Assembly: GCF_030269485.1 (NCBI RefSeq)
Contig: NZ_BSTL01000001.1
Span: 494,892-558,891, forward strand
From: Actinoplanes sp. NBRC 103695
Lineage (GTDB): Bacteria > Actinomycetota > Actinomycetes > Mycobacteriales > Micromonosporaceae
Direction: 5' to 3'
DNA: 64,000 nt
The notes under the pieces are model-generated. The model had not been told where the DNA came from and did no database searches. It saw nothing but the letters and a program-made list of their open reading frames with translations. A program made the position numbers and the translations under genes. Within the stretch, counting starts at the first letter, position 1. Each line of letters starts with the position of its first letter. Below, piece after piece: positions 1-6,948 of this stretch.

Positions 1-404
1 GCGAACAGGCTGCCCTCCACCGGCCGGGCGGCGATCAGGGCGGCCAGCGCGGTGCCCCGGCCGAAACAGTCGGTGTCACCGCGGCCGCCGCCGACCACGT
101 CCGTACCCCGGTCGACCACCCCCGCGAGCCCGGAGCCCTTCGCGCTCACGCCCGAGTCCAGCACCGCGACCGTGACGCCCGCGCCGCGGGTCAGCGGCCA
201 CACGTCGGCCGGTCCGACCCGGCGGAACGCCCACGACGGCCCGGCCGCCACAGTGCTGGACGGGCCCACGCAACCGCTGCTCACCCTGGGCAGCGCCGGT
301 GGGTCCCCGTCGGCGGCCGCGCGCGCCGGCGCGGGTGTGGCGGCGAGTATGGACATGCTGAGTGCGGCCGTCGCCCTCGCCGAGCGCGACCATCGTCGTG
401 CCAT
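1..404 (-). CDS. Type VII secretion-associated mycosin-like subtilase (partial, C-terminus beyond window)
   Basis: Mycosins (MycP) are membrane-anchored subtilases (family S8) required by type VII (ESX) secretion systems. The gene reads leftward off the window edge. The chosen ATG (404-402) follows GAAAGG at a good distance and gives a signal peptide (MARRWSRSARATAALSMSIL, then an Ala/Pro stretch). Typical mycosin text follows: a conserved Cys near residue 50, PSWAFRRVGPADVWPLT, then the Asp motif VTVAVLDSG with the catalytic Asp at about residue 83. At the His motif the sequence is DCFGRGTALAALIAA: Arg116 stands where family members have the catalytic His (GHGT). The enzyme may therefore be inactive. 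The Ser motif and the C-terminal membrane anchor lie outside the window. It is divergent from the EspI-like gene at 581, a pairing expected of a type VII locus. Confidence 0.85.
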   Translation of the reverse strand, partial: MARRWSRSARATAALSMSILAATPAPARAAADGDPPALPRVSSGCVGPSSTVAAGPSWAFRRVGPADVWPLTRGAGVTVAVLDSGVSAKGSGLAGVVDRGTDVVGGGRGDTDCFGRGTALAALIAARPVEGSLF

Positions 405-580
405 CGGTGCCTTTCGTCCGAGCCGTCAGCCGACCGATCCCCTCGCCATGCCGACGTGCGCCGCGCGGCCGAAGTTCAATGGCGGCAGGGACTTTCGGGG
501 TCGTGCCGGCCTGCCGTAAAGTGCGGCGCAACCACATCTGTCGGCCGATCCCCACCGCCCGACCGATGAGGAGTCACACC

Positions 581-1816
581 ATGGACGTGCACACCGGCCA
601 GCGTCCGGCCGCCGAGGACGGTCCCGTCAACGGCAGTCCCGTCACCTCTGCGGCCCAAGCTTCCGCGGCCCCAGGTTCCGCGGCCCCAGCTTCTGCGGCC
701 CCGTCTGATCCTTGGGCCCCGGGCGGCTCGGCCCCGGCCGGTCCCACCCCGGCCGGTCCCACCCCGGCCGGTCCCACCCCGGCCGGTCCCACCCCGGCGG
801 GCACCTTCGAGGTGACGCCGCCCGAGTTGCCCTCGTGGGAGGCGCCGGGCGGTGCTGCGCCCGTATCCACGAATGCCGGCCCACCCGCCGCCGCGCCGGT
901 CGCCGAAGCACCCGCCGAGCGGCCCGCGCAATGGGGCTGGCGTGGCCGCGCCAACCGCGCCACCGGCGGACTGCTCGGACTCACCGCCGGCCGCGACGAA
1001 CTCACCCACCGGGCGGCCCGCAAGCGCCTGCTGCGACCGTTCAGCCGGACCATGACCGTCGTGGTCGCCAACCCGAAAGGCGGCGCCGCGAAGACACCCA
1101 CCGCGCTGATCGCCGCCGCCACGCTCGGCTTCCAGCGCGGCGGCTACACGCTCGCGTGGGACAACAACGAGACCCGCGGCACCCTCGGGATGCGCGCCGA
1201 GGAAGCCACGCACCGGCAGACCGTCATCGACCTGCTGCACGACATCGAGGACTTCCTGTCCACGTCGGCCAGCATCGGCCGGCTGAGCGGATACCTGCGC
1301 CCGCAGAGCGCCCGCTTCGACGTCCTCGCCTCCGACGACCAGCCCGGCAGCATGGTCATCGTCGACGACGCCGCGTTCGGCAAGCTGTGGGCCGCGCTCA
1401 GCCGCTACTACCGCCTGCTGGTGGTGGACACCGGCAACAACGTCCGCGCGCCCAACTGGGTCGCCGCCACCAACCTCGCCGACTGCCTGGTGGTGCCGAC
1501 CACGGTCCAGCAGGACGTGGCCGAGAGTGGCCTGTGGATGCTCGACCACCTGTCCCGCAGCGGCTACGCCGAGCTCGCGTCCAACGCGGTGGCGGTCATC
1601 TCCTGCGCCGACCCCAAGACCGACCCGAAACTCCTCGCCGAGATCACCGAACGCTACCGGGCGGTGGTGCGCGACGTCGTGGTCATTCCCTACGACCCTT
1701 ACGTACGCTCCGGCGGCCGCATCGAGTACGGCGACCTGGCCGACGAGACCCGCCGCGCTTGGCTGCTCGCATGCACGTCCATCATCGACTCCCTCGGCAT
1801 CCGGGACCAGTACTGA
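581..1816 (+). CDS. EspI-like Ala/Pro-rich protein with ParA/MinD-type ATPase domain
   Basis: A protein of 411 aa. The first 130 or so residues are low-complexity Ala/Pro/Gly/Ser; the remainder is a MinD/ParA-type P-loop domain. The P-loop reads NPKGGAAKTPTAL (Lys166-Thr172), a deviant Walker A with Ala where Gly is usual, followed by the WDNNETRGTLGMRAE motif and VVDTGNN as Walker B. This arrangement is that of the ESX-associated protein EspI (Rv3876 in M. tuberculosis) and its actinobacterial relatives, which regulate or assist type VII secretion. The ATG at 581 is chosen because GATGAGGAG stands 8 nt upstream; a longer reading from 362 has no such site and would overlap the divergent mycosin's start. 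It faces away from the mycosin across 176 bp, which should hold both promoters. Confidence 0.8.
   Translation: MDVHTGQRPAAEDGPVNGSPVTSAAQASAAPGSAAPASAAPSDPWAPGGSAPAGPTPAGPTPAGPTPAGPTPAGTFEVTPPELPSWEAPGGAAPVSTNAGPPAAAPVAEAPAERPAQWGWRGRANRATGGLLGLTAGRDELTHRAARKRLLRPFSRTMTVVVANPKGGAAKTPTALIAAATLGFQRGGYTLAWDNNETRGTLGMRAEEATHRQTVIDLLHDIEDFLSTSASIGRLSGYLRPQSARFDVLASDDQPGSMVIVDDAAFGKLWAALSRYYRLLVVDTGNNVRAPNWVAATNLADCLVVPTTVQQDVAESGLWMLDHLSRSGYAELASNAVAVISCADPKTDPKLLAEITERYRAVVRDVVVIPYDPYVRSGGRIEYGDLADETRRAWLLACTSIIDSLGIRDQY
736..795 (+). repeat. Four tandem 15-bp repeats inside the EspI-like gene
   Basis: The unit GGCCGGTCCCACCCC occurs four times without a change and encodes repeated Pro-Ala-Gly-Pro-Thr in the disordered N-terminal region. 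The unit is a multiple of three, so copy number can vary without breaking the frame. Confidence 0.9.
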
Positions 1817-1919
1817 CGCCGGCCCCCGCCCGGCTCCCCGGACGGTCCCTGGAGCCGCCGCCGCTGCCGGGGCGGTGGCCCGAGGCGACCGAGCTCAGGC
1901 TGGGGGGACGCGGCCCGAC

Positions 1920-2303
1920 TCAGTGTGGGACGACGACGATCTGGTGCTCGTCCTCGTAGATCACCCGGCCGGGCGCGGCCTCGGACTCCAGGCGTACGCA
2001 CGGAACGCCGTGAGCGTCCAGGATGTCGAGGTAGCCGCCGACCCGAGCCAGCAGATGCGGGGCGCTCGTCGTGAACCAGGCGCACACCCCGGGATTGACG
2101 GCGGCGTCGTACACCGAGGGGTCGACCGCCGCCGGGTTGCGGTAGGCGGCGTCGTACCAGTCGTTGTTGGCGCGCCGGAACAGTTCCTGCTCAGCCGTCA
2201 GGCGTCCCTGCCTGGCCAGGGTGTTGACGAGGCCGAAGACGCCCACGAACCGTCCGCGATCGTCGGCGACGGGGCTCTGGAATCGCACGAAAGGCACCGG
2301 CAC
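1920..2303 (-). CDS. Conserved hypothetical protein
   Basis: 127 aa, soluble, with no signal peptide or membrane segment. I recognise the general pattern (AEQELFRRANNDWYDAAY, DPSVYDAAVNPG, AWFTTSAPHLLARVGGYLDIL, VPCVRLESEAAPGRVIYEDE) from conserved actinobacterial proteins of unknown function, but no activity can be named. The GTG start overlaps the TGA of the upstream TetR gene in the run TGATGTG, so translation is probably coupled and both genes share a transcript driven from the operator region near 2990. A GGCGGGG stretch precedes the start. It may be a co-regulated target of the TetR protein. Confidence 0.75.
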   Translation of the reverse strand: MPVPFVRFQSPVADDRGRFVGVFGLVNTLARQGRLTAEQELFRRANNDWYDAAYRNPAAVDPSVYDAAVNPGVCAWFTTSAPHLLARVGGYLDILDAHGVPCVRLESEAAPGRVIYEDEHQIVVVPH

Positions 2304-2304
2304 A

Positions 2305-2976
2305 TCATGCCCCGCCGGGCGCCACGAGCAGACCGTCGATGAGCACGCGCAGTTTCCAGGTGGCCTGCGCGGCGAGGTCGCCCGTGGTGGTCATCGAGGG
2401 GCGCAGAGCATGGATCGTCGGGTACGCCCCGGCGGGCAGCGCCTCGAAGACGGCGTCGAGCTCGGCACCGACCGCCTCTCGGGTGCCGCCGGCGCGGGCC
2501 CGGGCGGCGCGCTCCAGCGCCGACGAGGTGATGTGCTGATCGATCAGGTCGGCGGCCCACGGGCAGACGGCGTCGCTGATGCCGCCGGCCCGCAGCAGCC
2601 GCAGCGTCTCCTCCATGATCCGCAGCGCATGGCGCCCGGTCCGCACGCGGGTGATCGCCACCAGGGCGAGGTCGTCGTGGCTGCCGAGCGTCGCGATGAC
2701 CCGGCCGGCGAGCAGTTTGATCCGGGCCCGCCAGTCGCCGTCACCCTCGTCGGGCAGGGTCACGTCGGCCAGCGCCAGGTCGTACACCTCGGCCATCAGC
2801 TCCTCACGGTCCGCCACGTAGACGTAGAGCGAGGCAGGCCCGGTGTCGACGGCCTGGGCAACGCGCCGCATGGTCGTGGCGGCATATCCCGTCTCGTCGA
2901 CCAGGGTCAGCGCCGCGGCGACGATCGAGGCCCGGCTCAGGGGCGGCTTGGCGGGCCGCGTCCGCGTGCTGGTCAC
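2305..2976 (-). CDS. TetR/AcrR family transcriptional regulator
   Basis: 223 aa. An N-terminal helix-turn-helix spans about residues 14-60 (SRASIVAAALTLVDETGY, then TMRRVAQAVDTGPASLYVYV), followed by an all-helical ligand/dimer domain of the TetR_C_1 type. The GTG start lies 14 bp from a cluster of three palindromes that sit between this gene and the divergent NAD(P)-binding gene at 3058, so it very probably represses both itself and that gene. AGGGTGG upstream serves as ribosome site. The ligand is unknown; by context it could be a reactive small molecule handled by the oxidoreductase. Confidence 0.9.
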   Translation of the reverse strand: MTSTRTRPAKPPLSRASIVAAALTLVDETGYAATTMRRVAQAVDTGPASLYVYVADREELMAEVYDLALADVTLPDEGDGDWRARIKLLAGRVIATLGSHDDLALVAITRVRTGRHALRIMEETLRLLRAGGISDAVCPWAADLIDQHITSSALERAARARAGGTREAVGAELDAVFEALPAGAYPTIHALRPSMTTTGDLAAQATWKLRVLIDGLLVAPGGA

Positions 2977-2990
2977 CGGACCACCCTACT

Positions 2991-3039
2991 TGACGAACGC
3001 GTTCGTCACGAACATCATTCGTGACGAACATGGTTCGTC
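2991..3039. promoter_or_regulatory. Three overlapping palindromic operators between tetR and the NAD(P)-binding gene
   Basis: Site 1, TGACGAACGCGTTCGTCA (2991-3008), is a perfect 18-bp palindrome. Site 2 has arms CGTCACGAA (3004-3012) and TTCGTGACG (3018-3026) around 5 bp. Site 3 has arms GACGAAC (3023-3029) and GTTCGTC (3033-3039) around ATG. All carry the same half-site (T)GACGAAC. The sites share bases with their neighbours, so bound dimers would sit on overlapping or opposite faces. The location between divergent genes makes this the TetR operator. Confidence 0.85.
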
Positions 3040-3057
3040 TACCGAAGGAGGTGCGAC

Positions 3058-3675
3058 ATGGCCGCCATCGTCGTGCTCGGCGCCGCCGGGCGCACCGGCC
3101 AGCTCATCGTCGAAGAGGCCTTGCGTGCGGGCTTCGAGGTCACGGCCGCGGTGCGTTCCCCGGCGGCCTTCCCGGACGGTGTGCGGGTGGTGAACGCGGA
3201 CGTCCGGGACGCGGACAGCCTGACCGAGGTGGTACGCGGCCAGGACGCGGTCGTGTCCGCCATCGGGGCGCCCGGCCGCAAGGCGGGCAACCTCTATTCC
3301 GACGGCGCCAGAGCCACCGTCGCGGCGATGCGGGAGGCCGGGGTCGACCGCTACCTGGCCATCACGTCGGTAGGGGTGCGACCCGACGACCCGCACCTGT
3401 CCTGGTGGTACCGGCGTCTCATCAGACCCATCGGCAGAGACCTGTACGCGGACATGGCCCGCCTGGAGGAGATCGTGCGCGCCAGCCGCCTCGACTGGAC
3501 GTTCGTCCGGCCGACGTACCTGCGGGACAGCCCGTCCGGCGGCGCCTACCGGGTGACCGACAACTCGGCCCCCGAACACGGCTGGAAGATCGCCCGCGTC
3601 GACGTGGCCCGCTTCATCGTCGGCGAGGTCCGCGAACACCGCTGGTCCCACCGCGCCCCCAGCCTCGCCGAGTGA
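3058..3675 (+). CDS. NAD(P)H-binding atypical SDR (NmrA/YwnB-like)
   Basis: 205 aa Rossmann-fold protein. The nucleotide-binding loop is VVLGAAGRTGQLI near the N-terminus; later segments (VRGQDAVVSAIGAPG, VDRYLAITSVGV, LDWTFVRPTYL) match the NAD(P)-binding domain found in NmrA-like proteins and flavin-reductase-like enzymes such as YwnB. No classical YxxxK pair is evident, which is common in this atypical branch. A near-perfect ribosome site GAAGGAGGTG (3044-3053) fixes the ATG. It is divergent from tetR across the triple operator and should be derepressed by that regulator's ligand. The substrate is unknown. The last codons (Leu-Ala-Glu-stop) are copied several times downstream. Confidence 0.85.
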   Translation: MAAIVVLGAAGRTGQLIVEEALRAGFEVTAAVRSPAAFPDGVRVVNADVRDADSLTEVVRGQDAVVSAIGAPGRKAGNLYSDGARATVAAMREAGVDRYLAITSVGVRPDDPHLSWWYRRLIRPIGRDLYADMARLEEIVRASRLDWTFVRPTYLRDSPSGGAYRVTDNSAPEHGWKIARVDVARFIVGEVREHRWSHRAPSLAE

Positions 3676-3790
3676 GCCGCGCCGCGCCCGCCCTCGCCGA
3701 GTGAGTCGCGCCGCGCCGAGTGAGTCGCGCCGCGCCTCGCCTCGCCGAGTGGGCCGAGTGGCGCGGCTGTCCTCGCGGAGTGATCCGCGT
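3664..3790 (+). repeat. Degenerate tandem repeats of the gene's own last codons and stop
   Basis: The string CTCGCCGAGTGAG, which forms the end of the preceding gene, recurs in altered form (CTCGCCGAGTGAGTCGCG, CCGAGTGAGTCGCG, CTCGCCGAGTGGGCCG, CTCGCGGAGTGATCCGCG) with spacers of CGCGCCGCG type. Most copies carry the stop in frame with CTC GCC GAG. It looks like slippage or local duplication after the stop codon. No hairpin with a T-tract is obvious. Confidence 0.75.
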
Positions 3791-3850
3791 GGTGCCAAGC
3801 GTTGCCAAGTGGGGTGTCCTTGCTGGACTGGAGTCAGGGGTTTGGGCCGG

Positions 3851-5728
3851 TCAGCCGACGCTCGCTGTTGCCCGCCGGCGGGCGGCGGCCAGACGGCGGA
3901 GGGACTCGCGGACCGCGTCGTCGGAGCGGTCGTCAAGGGCGGCGAGTTCGCGAAGGAGGACCCGTGACGGCTCGGTTGCCGGACCATCCACCGCGAGCAC
4001 ACGGAACCGGGTGTCTGCCGGGAACTCCACGGCTCGGTACTCGCGCGGTCGCCCACTGATTGACCAGACCAGGACGAGCGCCTCGTGGGGTGCGATGTCG
4101 GCTGTTACCGCTGTGGCCGGGCCTTCGGTCGCCAGTACCTGGCCGGGTGCCCAGGCGTTCTCCGGGGGCAGCCAGGCGGCGTAGACCGCCTGCCCCGGAA
4201 GTTCGCGCCGGGGTCCGTTCGTGGCGGCTTCGGGGATGAGGTCGGCGGTTGTCAGCCGCGTGACGTCAGGCGCAGCGACCGGAGCGGGCGACGTGCGGAC
4301 AGGCGTTGGCGATCGGTCCGGCATGGCAGGATGGGCGGCGGATGGGATGCGCGTTTCTTCTGCGCCTGCCGCTTCAGCATCCGGTTGGGAACCTGCGGGC
4401 GCGGTGTCGGCGGGCACCGCCGGAATGGCGGCCGGTGCCGATGTGGAATCAGCGAGCGAGGGACCGGCGGACGCCGGCGAGTTAGCGGTCGTCGACCGGT
4501 GAGGGATAGTGAGTCGAGGGGTGATCAGCGGGTATTCGCCGGTGCCCAGCTGTTCGGAGGCGGGTAGGGCTGCCAGCTCGCCTTCGCCGACCACGGCCAG
4601 GACCGGGCCGTACTTCTCGGTCAGCTCGCGCCACTGTGGTGCCCGGCCGTCGGCGGGCGGGCGTATCACCACAAGCCGTAGCCCGGGCAATGACGGCGCC
4701 AGGGCTGTCACCCGGCCCGGCAGGGCGGCTACGTCGGCGAGTGCCGTCGACCCCAGCACCAGCAGTGGGTGGGCGTCTGCCGGCACCCGGCGCGCCGCGT
4801 CCGCGTCGCCGTCGTGGTCGCCGCGCAGCCACAGACCGGCCCGGACAACCTCGGTCACGAGATCACCGGCACCCACAGCGCGGGCGGCGATCGCCTCGGG
4901 TGCGGCCGCGGCCCGGTAGCGGAACCGTGACCCGAGTGGCTGCCATCCCCTACGCCCGGCCGGGTCCACGGTGGTGAGGACGGGCTCGCCGCGCGGGCCG
5001 GTGTCGGGCACCCCGGCCAGCACCTCGATGGTGCCGCCGTCGCGGGCCGCCAACCGCTCCGCGACGCGGTGCAGGCGAGAGCTGTCCGGACCGTACGGCA
5101 CCAGCAGCATCCGCCGCCGGACGGCCCGGGGAAGGTCGGCCAGGGCCGGGGCGTCGTCGATCGGTGCGCCGGGGTGGCCGACCACGACCGTGGGCTGCGC
5201 GGGGTCGACCGGGATCGCCAGGAGCGCGGGCGGCAGGGTCGGGCCGGCACCGCCGTGCAGCCACAGGCCGGAGGGCGTGGCGGCGAATCCGGGCGGTACC
5301 GGAGCTTCCCACGACGGCGCGGGATGGCGTGGGCCCTGGCGGACCGGTGGCTGGCCGGGGCGGTACGCGGTCCAGTCGCCGCCGGACACGAACACCCGGC
5401 CGCCGGGCAGCAACGTCACAGCGCCGTTGGGGGCCACCACCTCGAGGCGCAGCCGGTCGGAGAGTGGCCGGGCGACGTCGGGGCGGCCGGCGTGGGACAG
5501 CACCAGCCGGATGGACGCGCAGCCCACCGGGAGCCGGTCGGCGAGGATCGCGGCGAGTTCGGCCACCGGCAGCGGCGGGTCGGCCGCGACGATGACGGTG
5601 TGCCGGGCAGCCTCCCGGGGCAGCGCGACGACCACGGCTTCGGGCGGTCCACTCGTGCCCCGGAGGACGACGGTGGTCTGCGGATGGCCAATGACACGAA
5701 CAGCGGACCGAATCGGCACGAACGCCAT
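3851..5728 (-). CDS. Large Ala/Pro-rich protein, probably type VII secretion-associated
   Basis: 625 aa with no signal peptide or membrane helix visible. The N-terminal half (to about 400) looks folded: FVPIRSAVRVIGHPQTTVV, PVGCASIRLVLSHAGRP, GGRVFVSGGDWTAYRPG, then WRELTEKYGPVLAVVGEGEL. Residues about 410-510 are low-complexity Ala/Pro/Ser linker. A C-terminal domain follows (AVYAAWLPPENAWAPGQVLA through FRVLAVDGPATEPSRVLLRE) and ends in a charged helix. Proteins of this build occur beside mycosin and EspI-like genes in actinobacteria; I infer an accessory role from that context, not from a recognised domain. GGGCGAGG precedes the ATG directly, so the exact start is uncertain. Confidence 0.7.
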   Translation of the reverse strand: MAFVPIRSAVRVIGHPQTTVVLRGTSGPPEAVVVALPREAARHTVIVAADPPLPVAELAAILADRLPVGCASIRLVLSHAGRPDVARPLSDRLRLEVVAPNGAVTLLPGGRVFVSGGDWTAYRPGQPPVRQGPRHPAPSWEAPVPPGFAATPSGLWLHGGAGPTLPPALLAIPVDPAQPTVVVGHPGAPIDDAPALADLPRAVRRRMLLVPYGPDSSRLHRVAERLAARDGGTIEVLAGVPDTGPRGEPVLTTVDPAGRRGWQPLGSRFRYRAAAAPEAIAARAVGAGDLVTEVVRAGLWLRGDHDGDADAARRVPADAHPLLVLGSTALADVAALPGRVTALAPSLPGLRLVVIRPPADGRAPQWRELTEKYGPVLAVVGEGELAALPASEQLGTGEYPLITPRLTIPHRSTTANSPASAGPSLADSTSAPAAIPAVPADTAPAGSQPDAEAAGAEETRIPSAAHPAMPDRSPTPVRTSPAPVAAPDVTRLTTADLIPEAATNGPRRELPGQAVYAAWLPPENAWAPGQVLATEGPATAVTADIAPHEALVLVWSISGRPREYRAVEFPADTRFRVLAVDGPATEPSRVLLRELAALDDRSDDAVRESLRRLAAARRRATASVG

Positions 5729-5827
5729 CCTCGCCCATCGAGCCGAGCCGATCCAGTCGGAACGAGAACCGCGCGGGAGGGACCGCCCGAAAGGGAACGG
5801 CGCGGGAGGGGGAAGGCGAAGAGGGCG

Positions 5828-6409
5828 TCAGAACGGGGGCGGGGCGCTCACCACGGGCTGTCCGGCGGTCATGTAACGGTGGAACTCAGCCTTGGCCGCG
5901 CCGATCTGCCGCAGGAACTCGGGGTCGGGGTTGCGGAACTCGACGGTCATCCCGTTCTCCGCGACGTACCCGTTGGCGACCCGCCCGCGGGTGGCCAGGG
6001 TGACCGCCCGCAGCCCGGCGAAGATCAGCAACGCGGTCACGACCAGGGCGAACACGGGGACGCCGGACTGGCCGTCGCCGGCGAGGACGATACCGGCCAC
6101 GCCCACGGCGCCGCAGACGCCGGCGACCGCGAAGATGGCGGCGAGCACGACCCGCCGGACCAGCAGCGACTGGTCGCAGCGCGGGCAGAACGGCCACGCC
6201 GGGGTGGGCACCTTGCGCTGGATGAGCACCGCGATCAGGGCCGCCAGCACCGGCCCGATGACGAGATAGAGCAGGACCAGCCAGCCGGGCACCCGCGAGC
6301 GGAACACCAGCTCGTGGCGTGACGTGGCCGGTTCGCCGTGCCGGGCGCAGACGGTGGGTGTGCCGTGGCCGCTGGCCACGATCGGAGCCGGAACGACGAC
6401 GACGCGCAT
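5828..6409 (-). CDS. Membrane protein with Cys-x-x-Cys motif, function unknown
   Basis: 193 aa. Residues about 40-65 form a hydrophobic helix (WLVLLYLVIGPVLAALIAVL); two or three further helices lie between about 85 and 140 (VVLAAIFAVAGVCGAVGVAG, VFALVVTALLIFAGLRAVTL). Between the first and second helix is WPFCPRCDQSLL, half of a zinc-ribbon-like knuckle; the N-terminus has VCARHGEPATSRH, which could supply further ligands. The C-terminal tail (VEFRNPDPEFLRQIGAA) is soluble. The gene is 98 bp from the preceding type VII-associated gene and on the same strand. No function can be named. Confidence 0.75.
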   Translation of the reverse strand: MRVVVVPAPIVASGHGTPTVCARHGEPATSRHELVFRSRVPGWLVLLYLVIGPVLAALIAVLIQRKVPTPAWPFCPRCDQSLLVRRVVLAAIFAVAGVCGAVGVAGIVLAGDGQSGVPVFALVVTALLIFAGLRAVTLATRGRVANGYVAENGMTVEFRNPDPEFLRQIGAAKAEFHRYMTAGQPVVSAPPPF

Positions 6410-6540
6410 GGCGGTAGATCATGCGACATGAAGAGGCTTCGGCGCACCCCCGGCATCACAAACCGGGGCGTGTCGATCGGCGGCGGGCTCGATCGTCATC
6501 CCGGTGCAGGCACGAACACCGAGGTGAGAGGATCCGCATC

Positions 6541-6948
6541 ATGCGTTACACGCTGCTGTTGCACTACGTCGAGGCGAGCCCGGAGGACCTCGGCGAGGAG
6601 GTGCTGGCCGAGGCGCAGAAGGCCTTCGCCAGCTACGCGGCGACGCTGCACCAGGCCGGGTTGCTGATCTCCGGCGAGGTGTTGCAGCCGTCGCCGAACA
6701 GCACCACGGTGCGAGTGACCGACGGTCAGGTGCGCGTCCAGGACGGCCCGTTCGCGGACACGAAGGAGCAGCTCGGCGGCACCTTCGTGATCGATGTGGC
6801 GGACCTGGACGCGGCGATCGGCTGGGCCCGGCAGGCGCCGGCGGCCACCTGGGGCACGGTCGAGATCCGCCCCGGCGCCGTCCACGTGGTCGACGGCACC
6901 TGGCAACCGAACTCGCCGTCCTCAGTCCCGCCGCCGCCCCTGACATGA
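6541..6948 (+). CDS. YCII-related DGPF-domain protein
   Basis: 135 aa ferredoxin-like-fold protein. It shows the family pattern MRYTLLLHY at the start, the diagnostic VQDGPFADTKEQLGGTFV (Asp-Gly-Pro-Phe) in the middle and VEIRPGAVH near the end. DGPF proteins are the usual genetic partners of ECF42 sigma factors. The ATG is preceded by GAGGTGAGAGG. The stop overlaps the start of the sigma-factor gene (ATGA, 6945-6948), which shows coupled translation. Its biochemical role in ECF42 systems is not established. Confidence 0.92.
   Translation: MRYTLLLHYVEASPEDLGEEVLAEAQKAFASYAATLHQAGLLISGEVLQPSPNSTTVRVTDGQVRVQDGPFADTKEQLGGTFVIDVADLDAAIGWARQAPAATWGTVEIRPGAVHVVDGTWQPNSPSSVPPPPLT

Noticed and set aside
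362..580. N-terminal extension of the EspI-like protein
   Set aside because: It lacks a ribosome site, has no family support and would overlap the start of the divergent mycosin gene.
736..795. CRISPR-like short regular repeats
   Set aside because: The 15-bp units follow each other without spacers and are in frame with the coding sequence, so they are a coding tandem repeat.
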